Shown here: piece after piece, positions 35,659-43,987 of the stretch
Layout of the letters: each line of letters starts with the position of its first letter
Numbering within the stretch: the first letter of the stretch is position 1
Assembly (NCBI RefSeq): GCF_003675855.1
Contig: NZ_RCIH01000002.1
Coordinates: 62,001-126,000 of the forward strand
Length of the DNA stretch: 64,000 nt
Origin: Halostella salina
GTDB taxonomy: Archaea; Halobacteriota; Halobacteria; Halobacteriales; Natronoarchaeaceae
Reading direction: 5' to 3'
Made by a program: the position numbers and the translations under genes
The notes under the pieces: generated by a model
Database searches by the model: none
The model's input: the letters and a program-made list of their open reading frames with translations, nothing else
What the model was told of the DNA's origin: nothing

Positions 35659-37014
35659 CTACTCCTCCGTGCGGTCCGAGACCGTCACGCCGAACGCCGC
35701 GCGGTCGGCGTCCGCCACTGCGGGCAGACCGAACAGACGCGGCCGGACGAGGAAATAGATCCCCGTAAAGCCGAAGCCGAGGGCCGCAAGCGCCATCGTG
35801 GTCGTCACGCCCAGCAGTTCGGCGACGACGCCGCCGAGGAGCGAGCCGAGCGGGAGCGTCGCCCCCGAGGCCGTCCCCTTGACCGACGAGACCCGCCCGA
35901 GGAGGTCCCCCGGGAAGACGGTCTGGTTCAGCGTCGCCGTGAGCACGCCGTCGACCCCGGCCGGCACCCACGCCAGCCCGAACAGCACGACGGTGAGCGC
36001 GGGCGAGGGGACGACCGCCGCGGCGAGCCAGCTGCACGCGCCGAGCGTGTGCATCACCGGCTTCAGCCGGCCGTAGGCGACGCCCTCCAGATACGGCGCG
36101 ACGACCGACCCGACGAGCCGGCCGATGCCGAGCGCGCCGAGCATGAGGCCGTAGAGGGCGGGACCGCCCAGCCCGTCGCCGAACGCCGGCAGGATCGCGA
36201 GCGTCACGCCCGTCGCGAGGTTGGCGACAGCGGTCATGGCGATCAGCGGGACGAAGGCGCTCCCGCGGAGCGCGTCGACGCCCGCACGAAGGTCGTCGAC
36301 GTACGAGGCGAACACGGCCCGCAGCGACTGCCCGTCGTCAGTCGGCGCGTCGGCGTCGGCCGTCTCCGAACGGTCGGCGGTCGCCTCGCCCCCGCGGGAA
36401 ATCACGATGCCGGCGAACAGCAGCGCGGCGACGCCGAACGTGGCCGCGTCGAGCAGGAACAGCGCCGTCGCGCCGAAGACGGCGATGAACGCGCCGCCCA
36501 GCGCGTCGAATATCATGTCCAGCCCGAGCGTGACGGTGTGGAGCGCGGAGTTGGCCTGCGATAACTGCCCGTCGTCGACGATCCGCGGGACGAGCGTCGC
36601 CTGCATCGGGGCCATCGGTAACGTCGCGAGCATCAGGATCGGGAGCACGGCGAAGATGACGCCGACGCTCAGGTGCCCCGTCGCCGCAGCGAGCGGGAGA
36701 ACCAGCACGACGATTCCCTGAACGACCTGTGACCCGACGAGCACGGGCCGGAGCGGGAGCCGGTCGACAAGGGGACCGGCGAACATCTGCAACAGCCACG
36801 GGAGCAACAGGATGGCGTTGGCGACGCCCGTCAGGAACGTCGATCCGGAGAGTTCGAAGACCAGCCAGAGGACGGCGACGCTGTAGAGGCTGTCGCCGGC
36901 GTTGGTGACGAACTGGCCCGCGAAAAAGCGCAGGAAGTCGCGGTTGCGCCAGATCGACGGCTTCTCGGCAGTCGGTTCCGCTTCGGTCGTCTCGACTGAC
37001 TCGGCCGCCGTCAT
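35659..37014 (-). CDS. MFS transporter
   Basis: A 451-residue major facilitator with about 12 transmembrane helices. The first helices run DFLRFFAGQFVTNAGDSLYS and AVLWLVFELSGSTFLTGVA. The loop PLVDRLPLRPVLVGSQVVQG matches the G-x-x-x-D-R-x-x-R-R region between helices 2 and 3. It is of the MFS_3/enterobactin-exporter-like type. A loop of ~45 residues, rich in Asp/Glu/Gly, follows helix 6. The substrate is not evident. Confidence 0.87.
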   Translation of the reverse strand: MTAAESVETTEAEPTAEKPSIWRNRDFLRFFAGQFVTNAGDSLYSVAVLWLVFELSGSTFLTGVANAILLLPWLLQMFAGPLVDRLPLRPVLVGSQVVQGIVVLVLPLAAATGHLSVGVIFAVLPILMLATLPMAPMQATLVPRIVDDGQLSQANSALHTVTLGLDMIFDALGGAFIAVFGATALFLLDAATFGVAALLFAGIVISRGGEATADRSETADADAPTDDGQSLRAVFASYVDDLRAGVDALRGSAFVPLIAMTAVANLATGVTLAILPAFGDGLGGPALYGLMLGALGIGRLVGSVVAPYLEGVAYGRLKPVMHTLGACSWLAAAVVPSPALTVVLFGLAWVPAGVDGVLTATLNQTVFPGDLLGRVSSVKGTASGATLPLGSLLGGVVAELLGVTTTMALAALGFGFTGIYFLVRPRLFGLPAVADADRAAFGVTVSDRTEE

Positions 37015-37463
37015 CGGCGACCACCCCTACGGGCCGTCGGGCGTTCACGAGGCGGTCGCCACAACCGCGAGCGATGCAACTGGTGATTGCGAAGCGATCC
37101 GTCGTCGTCTCCGTAAATCGGTACGTGGTCGGACGAGCCGCGGGGCGTCCCCAGCGGCTCAGCGAATGTCGGCATATGCGTGCGTGTTCGATCGAGAGAC
37201 TGCGACTACAGGACGTAGCGAAGCGGCGCGAACCCGAGTGCTGCAGCTATCGGGCCCGCCGCGCGGCGGGAGGCGAACGCGGATCGAACACCGGACGGCC
37301 CGCGAGCCGACGGATCATAGAACGGTTCGTCCGAGGAATCGGCGACCCGAGAAATAAATCTGGTGGACCTATGAGACGGTCAACCGTGGTCGTTCACCCG
37401 AGACGCGCGGTTGGTGGTGGAAACACGACAACGGCTACGTGCCCAGGAGTACAGCGTACAACT
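37015..37463. other. Gene-free stretch, 449 nt
   Basis: I see no gene here. A frame continuous with the downstream RHH gene can be read from 37074, but its N-terminal ~130 residues (Arg-rich, VVVSVNRYVVGRAAGRPQ) look non-coding. A TATA-like AATAAAT lies at 37353-37359. The stretch carries a hairpin GCCCGCCGCGCGGCGGG. Confidence 0.45.
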
Positions 37464-37766
37464 GTGAGCCCAAACAGGGAGCAGGTCCAGTTCCGAGTCC
37501 CGGTTCCCCTCATCGACCGAGCGGATGCACTGGCGACAGCTCTCGAAACGGACAGAACGGATGTCCTCGTAACTGCACTCCGTGAATACTTGCAGGACGC
37601 AGTCCACGACGACACGCTTGTTCAGGAGATCGCTGCCGCCTACTACGACGACGAGATCAGCGACGAGCAACTCGAAGCACTTGTCGGTGCGGAAGAGACC
37701 GCCAACCAGCGCGTCCTGAAACAGCAACTCGACGAGGAGTTCGTCGACGAACTCGCTGAGCGATAA
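37464..37766 (+). CDS. Orphan ribbon-helix-helix antitoxin-like protein
   Basis: A 100-residue RHH protein resembling the antitoxin at 30996-31397: strand VQFRVPVPLIDRADALATAL, helices DRTDVLVTALREYLQDAV, then EIAAAYYDDEISDEQLEALV. No PIN toxin follows; the 214 nt to the next gene hold none that I can see. It may be the leftover of a toxin-antitoxin pair, or an orphan that regulates elsewhere. The GTG at 37464 is chosen because homology starts there; an in-frame ATG at 37371 exists but adds a non-conserved stretch. Confidence 0.65.
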   Translation: MSPNREQVQFRVPVPLIDRADALATALETDRTDVLVTALREYLQDAVHDDTLVQEIAAAYYDDEISDEQLEALVGAEETANQRVLKQQLDEEFVDELAER

Positions 37767-37950
37767 CTACGTTCCACAGACTCGGACTCGTACGTGCCTC
37801 GCTGGCGAACGTTCACCGACCGTGTGATGCGCACAATCGCCGGGCGAGGACGGCCTCCATTATTCGAGGAGATCAGCACTGTTCGACGCGGGAGACACAA
37901 AGCGACATCCAACGAGCGGTCTCGTTGGGAGTGGGATTCTGAACCGAACA

Positions 37951-37979
37951 GTTATATCTTTCCCACTCAAAGTGGGAAA
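37951..37979 (+). promoter_or_regulatory. TATA box and palindromic operator for AbrB/PIN operon
   Basis: GTTATAT (37951-37957) lies 24-30 nt before the ATG at 37981. Between them TTTCCCACT (37959-37967) and AGTGGGAAA (37971-37979) form a perfect 9-bp inverted repeat with loop CAA. Binding here would cover the start of transcription, the expected autoregulation site of an AbrB-type antitoxin. Confidence 0.75.
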
Positions 37980-37980
37980 C

Positions 37981-38262
37981 ATGCCGACGGTGGATTCCAA
38001 AGGGCGGGTAGTGCTTCCGAAGGAGGTCCGGGAACAGATAGGGATCGCGCCCGGGACGGAGGTCACCGTTCACGAGGAAGACGGGAAAGTGATCGTCAAA
38101 CCGGAGGACGACCCGGAACGGATCGTAGAGGACCTGGTCGAGCGGATCGAGGCCGCCGCCTCCGCGGACCGAACGACGACGCCGTACGAGGACCTGGACC
38201 CGCACGCGAAGAAGCACGTCGACGCCGTTCAGGACGGGGCAAACGGTGACGGCGATGAGTGA
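37981..38262 (+). CDS. AbrB/SpoVT-type antitoxin
   Basis: A 93-residue protein that starts with the AbrB swapped-hairpin motif PTVDSKGRVVLPKEVREQIG, then APGTEVTVHEEDGKVIVKPE. The acidic C-terminal tail RTTTPYEDLDPHAKKHVDAV likely binds the toxin. The ATG at 37981, three codons inside a longer frame, is supported by the TATA box 24-30 nt ahead. It overlaps the PIN gene by 8 nt. This is a VapB-type partner in a VapBC module. Confidence 0.88.
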   Translation: MPTVDSKGRVVLPKEVREQIGIAPGTEVTVHEEDGKVIVKPEDDPERIVEDLVERIEAAASADRTTTPYEDLDPHAKKHVDAVQDGANGDGDE

Positions 38263-38716
38263 AGGGCCGTACCTCTTTGACGTCGGCGTGACGGCGCTCG
38301 CACACGCCGGGACGCCGGTGAGCGATACTCCACAGTCGTACGTCCGCGAGGCGATCCAGGGGTCGATCGATGCGGTCGTGCCGTACGCCTCACTCGTCGG
38401 CGCACATCACGTCCTCTCGTCGGTGTATGGGTTCTCGAACGACGAGGCGGCCGGGCTCATGCAGCGGTTCATGGACGCAAAGCGGATCCACTGGTACGCG
38501 GACCTCCCGGAGCGCATCGTCCGGAACGGGTTCGACCGGTCGGGGAACTTGAACATCGACGGCTGGGACGGCTACTACGCGCAAGTGGCTCTCGAGGAGG
38601 GGGTCGAAACGATCCTGACGCTTGACGACGACTTCGAGCGAGTCGACGACGTCGCGACCGAAGTCGTCCTGTCGTCCGAGGAGTTCGCCACGCTGAACGA
38701 GTATCTGGGGTACTGA
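38255..38716 (+). CDS. PIN-domain toxin (VapC-like)
   Basis: A 153-residue PIN domain. The first acidic residue is in PYLFDVGVTALAHAG, the middle in VVPYASLVGAHHVLSSVYG and the last in VALEEGVETILTLDDDFERV, a typical D-D-D-F ending. A D-x-W loop (NLNIDGWDGYYAQVALEEG) fits the third metal position. The first Asp is followed by VGVTALA instead of the usual D-T/S-x-x, a variant. The ATG at 38255 overlaps the AbrB stop by 8 nt. Probable ribonuclease toxin. Confidence 0.8.
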   Translation: MSEGPYLFDVGVTALAHAGTPVSDTPQSYVREAIQGSIDAVVPYASLVGAHHVLSSVYGFSNDEAAGLMQRFMDAKRIHWYADLPERIVRNGFDRSGNLNIDGWDGYYAQVALEEGVETILTLDDDFERVDDVATEVVLSSEEFATLNEYLGY

Positions 38717-38794
38717 CGAGTCACGAAGCGAAGGGCGGCCGCCGACCGGCCCCGACGCCCCGCCTTTTTGCCCGTCTCTCCCGTACGGCTAGCG

Positions 38795-39631
38795 ATGGTC
38801 GAACGGGCCGCGGGCCACGGCGAACCGCCCGAGCACGACACCGAGGACCACGGCGGGGAGGGCGGTCACGAACACCGGAGCCGCTGGCCCATCCTCGCGG
38901 CGGGCGGCGCTGGCGTGCTGTACGCGGGCATTGCGCTGTACGCGCTGGCAGCCGCGGCGGGCATCGCGCCGACGTGGATCGGCGGCGGTCTCGCCGTCCT
39001 CGGCACGCTCGGCGTTGTCGGCGGGCTCACCGGCTGGGCCGTCGAGGCGTACGCGCCGCCGGGCGGGAAGGACCGCCGGACGTACCGCGCGACGATGGCG
39101 CTGTTCCTCGCGACGGACGTGGGCACGTTCGGCGCGGGCTTCATCTACTACTTCTTCGTCCGTGTCGGCACGTGGCCGCCCTCGGAACTGCCCGACCTCG
39201 TCGGCTCGCTCGTACTGGCGAACACGGCGATACTGCTCGTCTCCAGCGTCACGCTCCACTACGCCCATGTCTCGCTGGAGCGCGACAAACGGCGGCGCTT
39301 TCTCGGGCTGCTCGGGGCGACCGTGTTGCTCGGCGTCGTCTTCCTCGCCGGCCAACTCTACGAGTACTACGAGTTCGTCGTCGCGGAGGGCTTTGCCCTC
39401 TCCTCTGGCGTCTACTGGAGCGCGTTCTACGGGCTGACGGGGCTGCACGGCCTGCACGTCGCGCTCGGCGTCGTCCTGCTGTCGGTCGTGCTCTTCCGGG
39501 GATACCGCGGGCGGTACGGGGCGGAGCGTGACACGGGCGTCACGACGGCGTCGCTGTACTGGCACTTCGTCGACGTCGTGTGGATCTTTCTGGTGGCGGT
39601 GCTGTACGTGGGCGCGGTTGTGGAGTTGTAG
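38795..39631 (+). CDS. Haem-copper oxidase subunit III
   Basis: A 278-residue protein with seven transmembrane helices, matching cytochrome c oxidase subunit III. After a hydrophilic N-terminal stretch (HGEPPEHDTEDHGGEGGHEH) the first helix is AAGGAGVLYAGIALYALAAA. Family blocks include MALFLATDVGTFGAGFIYYF, LLVSSVTLHYAHVSL, LGVVFLAGQLYEYYEF and SAFYGLTGLHGLHVALG, ending ASLYWHFVDVVWIFLVA, the subunit III signature. It is alone on the plus strand and separated from subunit I and II by toxin-antitoxin genes. The ATG at 38795 follows a T-rich run 26-31 nt ahead. Confidence 0.9.
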   Translation: MVERAAGHGEPPEHDTEDHGGEGGHEHRSRWPILAAGGAGVLYAGIALYALAAAAGIAPTWIGGGLAVLGTLGVVGGLTGWAVEAYAPPGGKDRRTYRATMALFLATDVGTFGAGFIYYFFVRVGTWPPSELPDLVGSLVLANTAILLVSSVTLHYAHVSLERDKRRRFLGLLGATVLLGVVFLAGQLYEYYEFVVAEGFALSSGVYWSAFYGLTGLHGLHVALGVVLLSVVLFRGYRGRYGAERDTGVTTASLYWHFVDVVWIFLVAVLYVGAVVEL

Positions 39632-39686
39632 GGAGGGTAAACACAGTGGTTGTGCCATGATATAGATCAGGGAGGTCTAATATGAA

Positions 39687-39696
39687 CTTTAAGTAG
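39687..39696 (+). promoter_or_regulatory. TATA (BoxA) element for HTH-MNT gene
   Basis: CTTTAAGTAG lies 23-32 nt before the ATG at 39719, fitting a leaderless transcript. Confidence 0.5.
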
Positions 39697-39718
39697 TTAG
39701 CACAACGAATGGTTTTCT

Positions 39719-40411
39719 ATGAAAAGCAAATCGAATATTGATCCGGGGAGCGGAGCAACGATAACGCTCGATATCCCCACACAGGACGCGGGCCTGTTCA
39801 AGAGTCAGGCTGTACACGAGGTTCTCTCCTTCTTATCTCGGTACTACAGCAACGAGTTCTCCATCACGGAACTGACTGATGCTGTCGACTACTCACAGCC
39901 GAGTGTCTCCAAAGCCATCGATGTCCTCGCCGCCAACGACCTCGTCACAGAGCGGCGACAAGGAAACGCTCGGTTGGTGCAGATAAACCGTGAACGGTTG
40001 TTCCAGCCCGACGATCCGCTGCTCCAGATCCCGCAGGGGGAGTTCCACGCGCCAGTTCGAAGCGCAGTCGAGGAATTAGTCGAGCAGCTCGACAGTATCA
40101 TCGGTGTCGTTCTGTACGGCAGTGTGGCGCGAGGGGAGGCCGACAGACGAAGCGACATCGACCTGTGGGTCCTCGTCGAAGAAGACCGAATGACGAACCA
40201 ACGAACGGCGAACCGCATCCGGCAGGATCTCGAAGATCGGGAGTTCGATACCGGCCGGTATGCATACGAGATCGATATCGAATCGCTTCCGGCCGTGCCG
40301 AACTACACCGACGAGTTGCAGGAGATACTCGGCGATGGTCTCGTGGTCTACGACACGGAGAAGTTCGAAACGGTCCGAGAGATGGTGTTCCACGGTGAGC
40401 TCGATGAGTAG
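39719..40411 (+). CDS. HTH-MNT nucleotidyltransferase antitoxin
   Basis: A 230-residue fusion of an N-terminal winged helix-turn-helix (AVHEVLSFLSRYYSNEFSIT, DAVDYSQPSVSKAIDVLAAN, DLVTERRQGNARL) with a minimal nucleotidyltransferase. The MNT active site is VVLYGSVARGEADRRSDIDL, with G-S-x9-D-x-D, fully conserved; a further acid lies in YEIDIESLP. It overlaps the HEPN gene by 8 nt. MNT/HEPN pairs are toxin-antitoxin modules in which MNT neutralises the HEPN ribonuclease by AMP transfer. The HTH fusion adds a DNA-binding function in one protein, possibly autoregulation. Confidence 0.83.
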   Translation: MKSKSNIDPGSGATITLDIPTQDAGLFKSQAVHEVLSFLSRYYSNEFSITELTDAVDYSQPSVSKAIDVLAANDLVTERRQGNARLVQINRERLFQPDDPLLQIPQGEFHAPVRSAVEELVEQLDSIIGVVLYGSVARGEADRRSDIDLWVLVEEDRMTNQRTANRIRQDLEDREFDTGRYAYEIDIESLPAVPNYTDELQEILGDGLVVYDTEKFETVREMVFHGELDE

Positions 40412-40919
40412 GGAGTCGGACCCACAGGCCATCACGGACGCGCTCATCGCAGCGGTCGACGCGTTCAACGAGGAGGGATACGGCGTTCCGACGCGGGAGG
40501 ACGCGATCGATCCAGACGCCGACTGGAAAACGCAGTTGACGAAGGCCTGTCGGTTACTGTCCGCGGTCGATACGATCGCCGACCAGGGGTTCTGTACTGC
40601 CACTATCGAACTGTGCTTCGGCGCGACAGAACGGTCGATCGAGGCCTACGCGTTGGCTGAAGGTGGCGATGAGCTCGTTGACTTTCACGACCACACTACC
40701 TGCTACGACCGCGCAACCGACCTTGGGCTGCTATCTACTACGACGACACGCAAACTACGGCAACTGTACGACACCAACCGCACGGACAGTTACTACGGTG
40801 GACGACGCCCAACGGAACGCCAAGCCGACACGATGCAGCAACTTGCCCAAAGCGTCCACGGGTACGTCACAAACCAGATCAGGGAAGGCGGAGTCTGCGT
40901 CTGCGACACACCGCACTAG
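40404..40919 (+). CDS. HEPN-domain toxin, partner of MNT
   Basis: A 171-residue helical protein. It contains TQLTKACRLLSAVDTIADQG, ATIELCFGATERSIEAYALA and DFHDHTTCYDRATDLG, and the HEPN-like end RKLRQLYDTNRTDSYYGGR with AQSVHGYVTNQIREGG. HEPN toxins use an R-x4-6-H motif; here the helix reads R-T-D-S-Y-Y and no clear His follows, so the catalytic centre may be altered as in some haloarchaeal HEPN families. ATG at 40404, 8 nt inside the upstream gene. Ends CVCDTPH, with two Cys. Confidence 0.75.
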   Translation: MSRESDPQAITDALIAAVDAFNEEGYGVPTREDAIDPDADWKTQLTKACRLLSAVDTIADQGFCTATIELCFGATERSIEAYALAEGGDELVDFHDHTTCYDRATDLGLLSTTTTRKLRQLYDTNRTDSYYGGRRPTERQADTMQQLAQSVHGYVTNQIREGGVCVCDTPH

Positions 40920-40940
40920 TGCGGTCCCACCGAACCTAAG

Positions 40941-41450
40941 TTACCCCTGCCGTCGCTCGAACGCCGCGTACCGCCGGTACAGCGGCGGCGTCAGTACGCC
41001 GAGCGCGCCGAAGGCCATCGCGGCCAGCCCGAGCGGGAGCAGGATCGGGTCGACGGACGTGCACGGCCGGGTCGAGCGCAGCGTCGCGTAGTACGTCTCG
41101 CCCTCGTACGCGACAAGGACGCCGTCTTCGAACGCCTCACGGTTCGGGAACGCCCCGTCGACCGCCCCTTCGCCGTCGAACGCGTCGACGCCGTCCGCGA
41201 ACGCCGCGCGCTCGGCCGGCGAGAGGTCGTCGAACGGCAGCGTGCGGAGCGTCGGGCCACCGTCGCCGTACCCCGAGCGCAGGCGTTCGGTGTCCGCGGG
41301 CGACTCGACGCCGATGGTCGGCGCGCCACAGAGGCCGGCCTCGGCCTGGACCGCGCCGTAGCCGCCGAGCACCGCCGCGCCGATGCCGGCCGCGAGCAGC
41401 ACGGTCCCGAGGAACGGCACGCCGTAGGTCAGCAGGGCGTCGCGGACCAT
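40941..41450 (-). CDS. Membrane protein downstream of cytochrome oxidase subunit I
   Basis: A 169-residue protein with an N-terminal helix (LTYGVPFLGTVLLAAGIGAA) and a C-terminal helix (ILLPLGLAAMAFGALGVLTP), with an external acidic domain between (FDDLSPAERAAFADGVDAFD). It begins one base into the stop of subunit I, so it is translated with it. I do not recognise an enzymatic motif; similar small two-helix proteins occur in haloarchaea. A role in oxidase assembly is possible by position only. The domain has two Cys (CGAPT and PCTS). Confidence 0.65.
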   Translation of the reverse strand: MVRDALLTYGVPFLGTVLLAAGIGAAVLGGYGAVQAEAGLCGAPTIGVESPADTERLRSGYGDGGPTLRTLPFDDLSPAERAAFADGVDAFDGEGAVDGAFPNREAFEDGVLVAYEGETYYATLRSTRPCTSVDPILLPLGLAAMAFGALGVLTPPLYRRYAAFERRQG

Positions 41451-43768
41451 CAGCGGTCGCCCTCCGGCGGGTCGCCCGATCCGCCCCCGGACATCCCACT
41501 CCCTTCCAGGTCTCGGCGGTACTCCGCGTACCGGAGCGTCCCCGCCAGCCCGATCCCGTAGAGCCAGTGGGCGACGAGGACGAAGGCGAGATAGCCCACG
41601 AGCGCCAGCCCGGACTGGCCGGTGTAAAAGGCGACGGCGAAGCCAAGGGACATGATCGTCGCGTAGGAGACGCCGGTGACGACCAGCAGGCGGCCGGGGA
41701 GATACTCCGCGAGCGCCCGGAAGAGGATGGCCCAGGTCGTCATCCCGCCGAGCAGGAACACGGCGTAGCCAGCGGCGATGCTTCCCTCGACGCCGACGAG
41801 TTCGGACAGTTCGACGAACCCTCGCAGGTCGAACACGCCGACCAGCGCGCCGGTGAAGAGCACGCCGGTCATGGCGAGCGTGCCGAGCAGGCCGCCGAGC
41901 GCGCCGTACAGCGTGTCCGCGAGGACCGACCGCACCAGCCCCCGCGGGTCCCGGAGCACGTCGGGGCTGCCGACCGACGGGTCGTCGGTGCTCGACGGGC
42001 GCACGGTCTCCGGATCCGGCTCCGTCGGCTCGACGGCGTAGCGGCGTTCGAGGCGGTCCTCGAACCACGCCCACTCGCGGGTGAACTGCCCCGTCCGCTT
42101 CAGGTCCCACACGTCGGCGTCCTCGACCGGTTTGCCGTTCCAGTACGACCACACCATGTTGTACAGCCACAGCAACACCGCGACGCCGATGACGAACGCG
42201 CCGACCGAGGCGACGCGCTGGAGCGGCGCGAACTCGACCGGGTAGTTGGCGTACCGGCGCGGGAGTTCGCCGAAGCCGAGCGCGAGCAGGGAGCCAAAGG
42301 TGACGACCGAGCCGACGATGAAGAGGCCGGCCTGGAACTTCGCCAGCCGGCGGTCGTACAGCCTGCCGGTGATCAGCGGATACCAGTAGTACGACGCCGC
42401 GAGCATCATCATCGGGATGATGCCCATGACGATCATGTGGAAGTGGCCGACGACGTAGTAGGTGCCGTGGTAGATGATGTCGACCGGGATCGCCGCGAGG
42501 AACACGCCGGTGACGCCGCCGACGACGAACGTGCCGATGGAGCCAAGACAGAGCAGCATCGGCGCGGCCAGCCGCACCTCCCCGTCCCAGATCGTCGTGA
42601 TCCAGTTGAACGTCTTGATCGCGCTCGGGACGGCGATGGCGATGGAGATGCCCATGAACGACGCCTTCAGCCGCGGGTCGATCCCCGTCGTGAACATGTG
42701 GTGCGCCCAGACGCCGAAGGAGAGCACGCCGATGGCGAGCGTCGAGTAGACGATGTAGCGAAAGCCAAAGAGGCTCCGCCCGACGAATTTCGGGAGGAGG
42801 AAGCTCATCAGCCCCGCCGACGGGAGGAAGATGATGTACACCTCCGGGTGGCCCCAGAACCAGAACAGGTGCTGCCAGAGGATCGCCCCGCCCCCGGAGA
42901 CGGCGTAGAACGTCGTGGCGAAGTTGCGGTCCAGCAGGAGCATGACGATCGCACTGCCCAGCAGCGGGAACGCAAACAGCACCAGCCCGCTGGTCACGAG
43001 GAAGTTCCACGAGAGGATGTCGAGGTTCGACCAGCCCACGTCCTCGCCACGCTCGTAGACGATGGTCACGACGAAGTTGATCGCGCCGATGACGGTCGCG
43101 ATCCCCGAGAGATGGAGCCCGAGCAGGAGGAAGTCGATCTGGGGGTTCGCCTGCGTCGTCGACAGCGGCGTGTACAGCGTCCAGCCGATCCCCGGCTCCT
43201 CCATGACGCCGAACAGCGTCGCTAGCTGGCCGGGCGACACCGCGCCGAGCACCTGCGCTGCCACCTGCGCGACCAGCCCGAACCGGGCGAGCAACAGCGC
43301 CGGCGGGAGCAACCAGAACCCGACGGCGTTGAGCCGCGGGAACGCCATGTCGTCGGCGTCCAGCAGCAGCGGCAGGACGTAGTTCCCGACGCCGAAGAAC
43401 ACGGGGAGAACGAAGAAGATCAGCATCGTCAGCCCGTGGGTCGTGAACAGCGCGTTGTACGTCTGCTCGCTCCACACGGTCGCTTCGGGCGTCAGCAGTT
43501 CCAGGCGCATCATCATCCCGTCGACGCCGCCCCACAGCGCGGCGACGGTGCCGAAGAGGATGTACAGGATCCCGATCTCCCGGTGGTCCGTCGTCGTCGT
43601 CCACCGCAGGAGTTGCTCGCGGAGGAACGACCGGTCGAACACCGACCGTCGACTGTACCCCCCGTCGGCGCGGGGGCGGTCCCCGCACCGGCGGGCGTAC
43701 AGGACGAACGCCACCAGCAGGAGCGCCAGCGCGGCGAGCGCGCCACCCTCGACGAGGACGCGGTTCAT
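41450..43768 (-). CDS. Haem-copper oxidase subunit I, with C-terminal extension
   Basis: A 772-residue subunit I of an A-type haem-copper oxidase. Metal ligands are visible: low-spin haem His in FTTHGLTMLIFF (~111), Cu-B His and the Tyr cross-link in FWGHPEVYIIFLP (~307-311), the His pair in WAHHMFTTG (~356-357) and the haem His residues in VVGHFHMIVMG (~442 and 444). The K-channel Lys sits in PSAIKTFNW. Beyond the usual ~560 residues come about 190 more with four helices (TLYGALGGLLGTLAMTGVLF to LAFVLVAHWLYGIG), so this is a fused extra membrane domain. Reduces oxygen to water and pumps protons. The gene is alone in its unit with the small protein after it. Confidence 0.92.
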   Translation of the reverse strand: MNRVLVEGGALAALALLLVAFVLYARRCGDRPRADGGYSRRSVFDRSFLREQLLRWTTTTDHREIGILYILFGTVAALWGGVDGMMMRLELLTPEATVWSEQTYNALFTTHGLTMLIFFVLPVFFGVGNYVLPLLLDADDMAFPRLNAVGFWLLPPALLLARFGLVAQVAAQVLGAVSPGQLATLFGVMEEPGIGWTLYTPLSTTQANPQIDFLLLGLHLSGIATVIGAINFVVTIVYERGEDVGWSNLDILSWNFLVTSGLVLFAFPLLGSAIVMLLLDRNFATTFYAVSGGGAILWQHLFWFWGHPEVYIIFLPSAGLMSFLLPKFVGRSLFGFRYIVYSTLAIGVLSFGVWAHHMFTTGIDPRLKASFMGISIAIAVPSAIKTFNWITTIWDGEVRLAAPMLLCLGSIGTFVVGGVTGVFLAAIPVDIIYHGTYYVVGHFHMIVMGIIPMMMLAASYYWYPLITGRLYDRRLAKFQAGLFIVGSVVTFGSLLALGFGELPRRYANYPVEFAPLQRVASVGAFVIGVAVLLWLYNMVWSYWNGKPVEDADVWDLKRTGQFTREWAWFEDRLERRYAVEPTEPDPETVRPSSTDDPSVGSPDVLRDPRGLVRSVLADTLYGALGGLLGTLAMTGVLFTGALVGVFDLRGFVELSELVGVEGSIAAGYAVFLLGGMTTWAILFRALAEYLPGRLLVVTGVSYATIMSLGFAVAFYTGQSGLALVGYLAFVLVAHWLYGIGLAGTLRYAEYRRDLEGSGMSGGGSGDPPEGDR

Positions 43769-43987
43769 CGGTGTCTCACCGTGCCCCGCAGGCGTGCACC
43801 GACCGGATTGGTCATGTCCGCGGGACCACGGCGAGTCAAATAAACGTGGACCCGACCGACGATCCCGCAGTCGTCCTCGCAGTATCGAACCGAGATCCCT
43901 CGCTACGCCAGCCGGTCCAGCAACTGCGCGACGTAGGGGCTGTTCTCCCAGCTTCGGTGAAAATGGCGAAGGCGCTTCTTGTTCCCC

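Noticed and set aside
41567-43225. Plus-strand frame rich in Asp/Glu/Arg/His opposite subunit I
   Set aside because: It looks acidic like a haloarchaeal protein, but it is low in complexity and mirrors the codons of the membrane gene.
40941-43688. Long minus-strand frame overlapping oxidase subunit I in another register
   Set aside because: Most of it is the shadow of subunit I. Only its last 169 codons (40941-41450) form a real gene.
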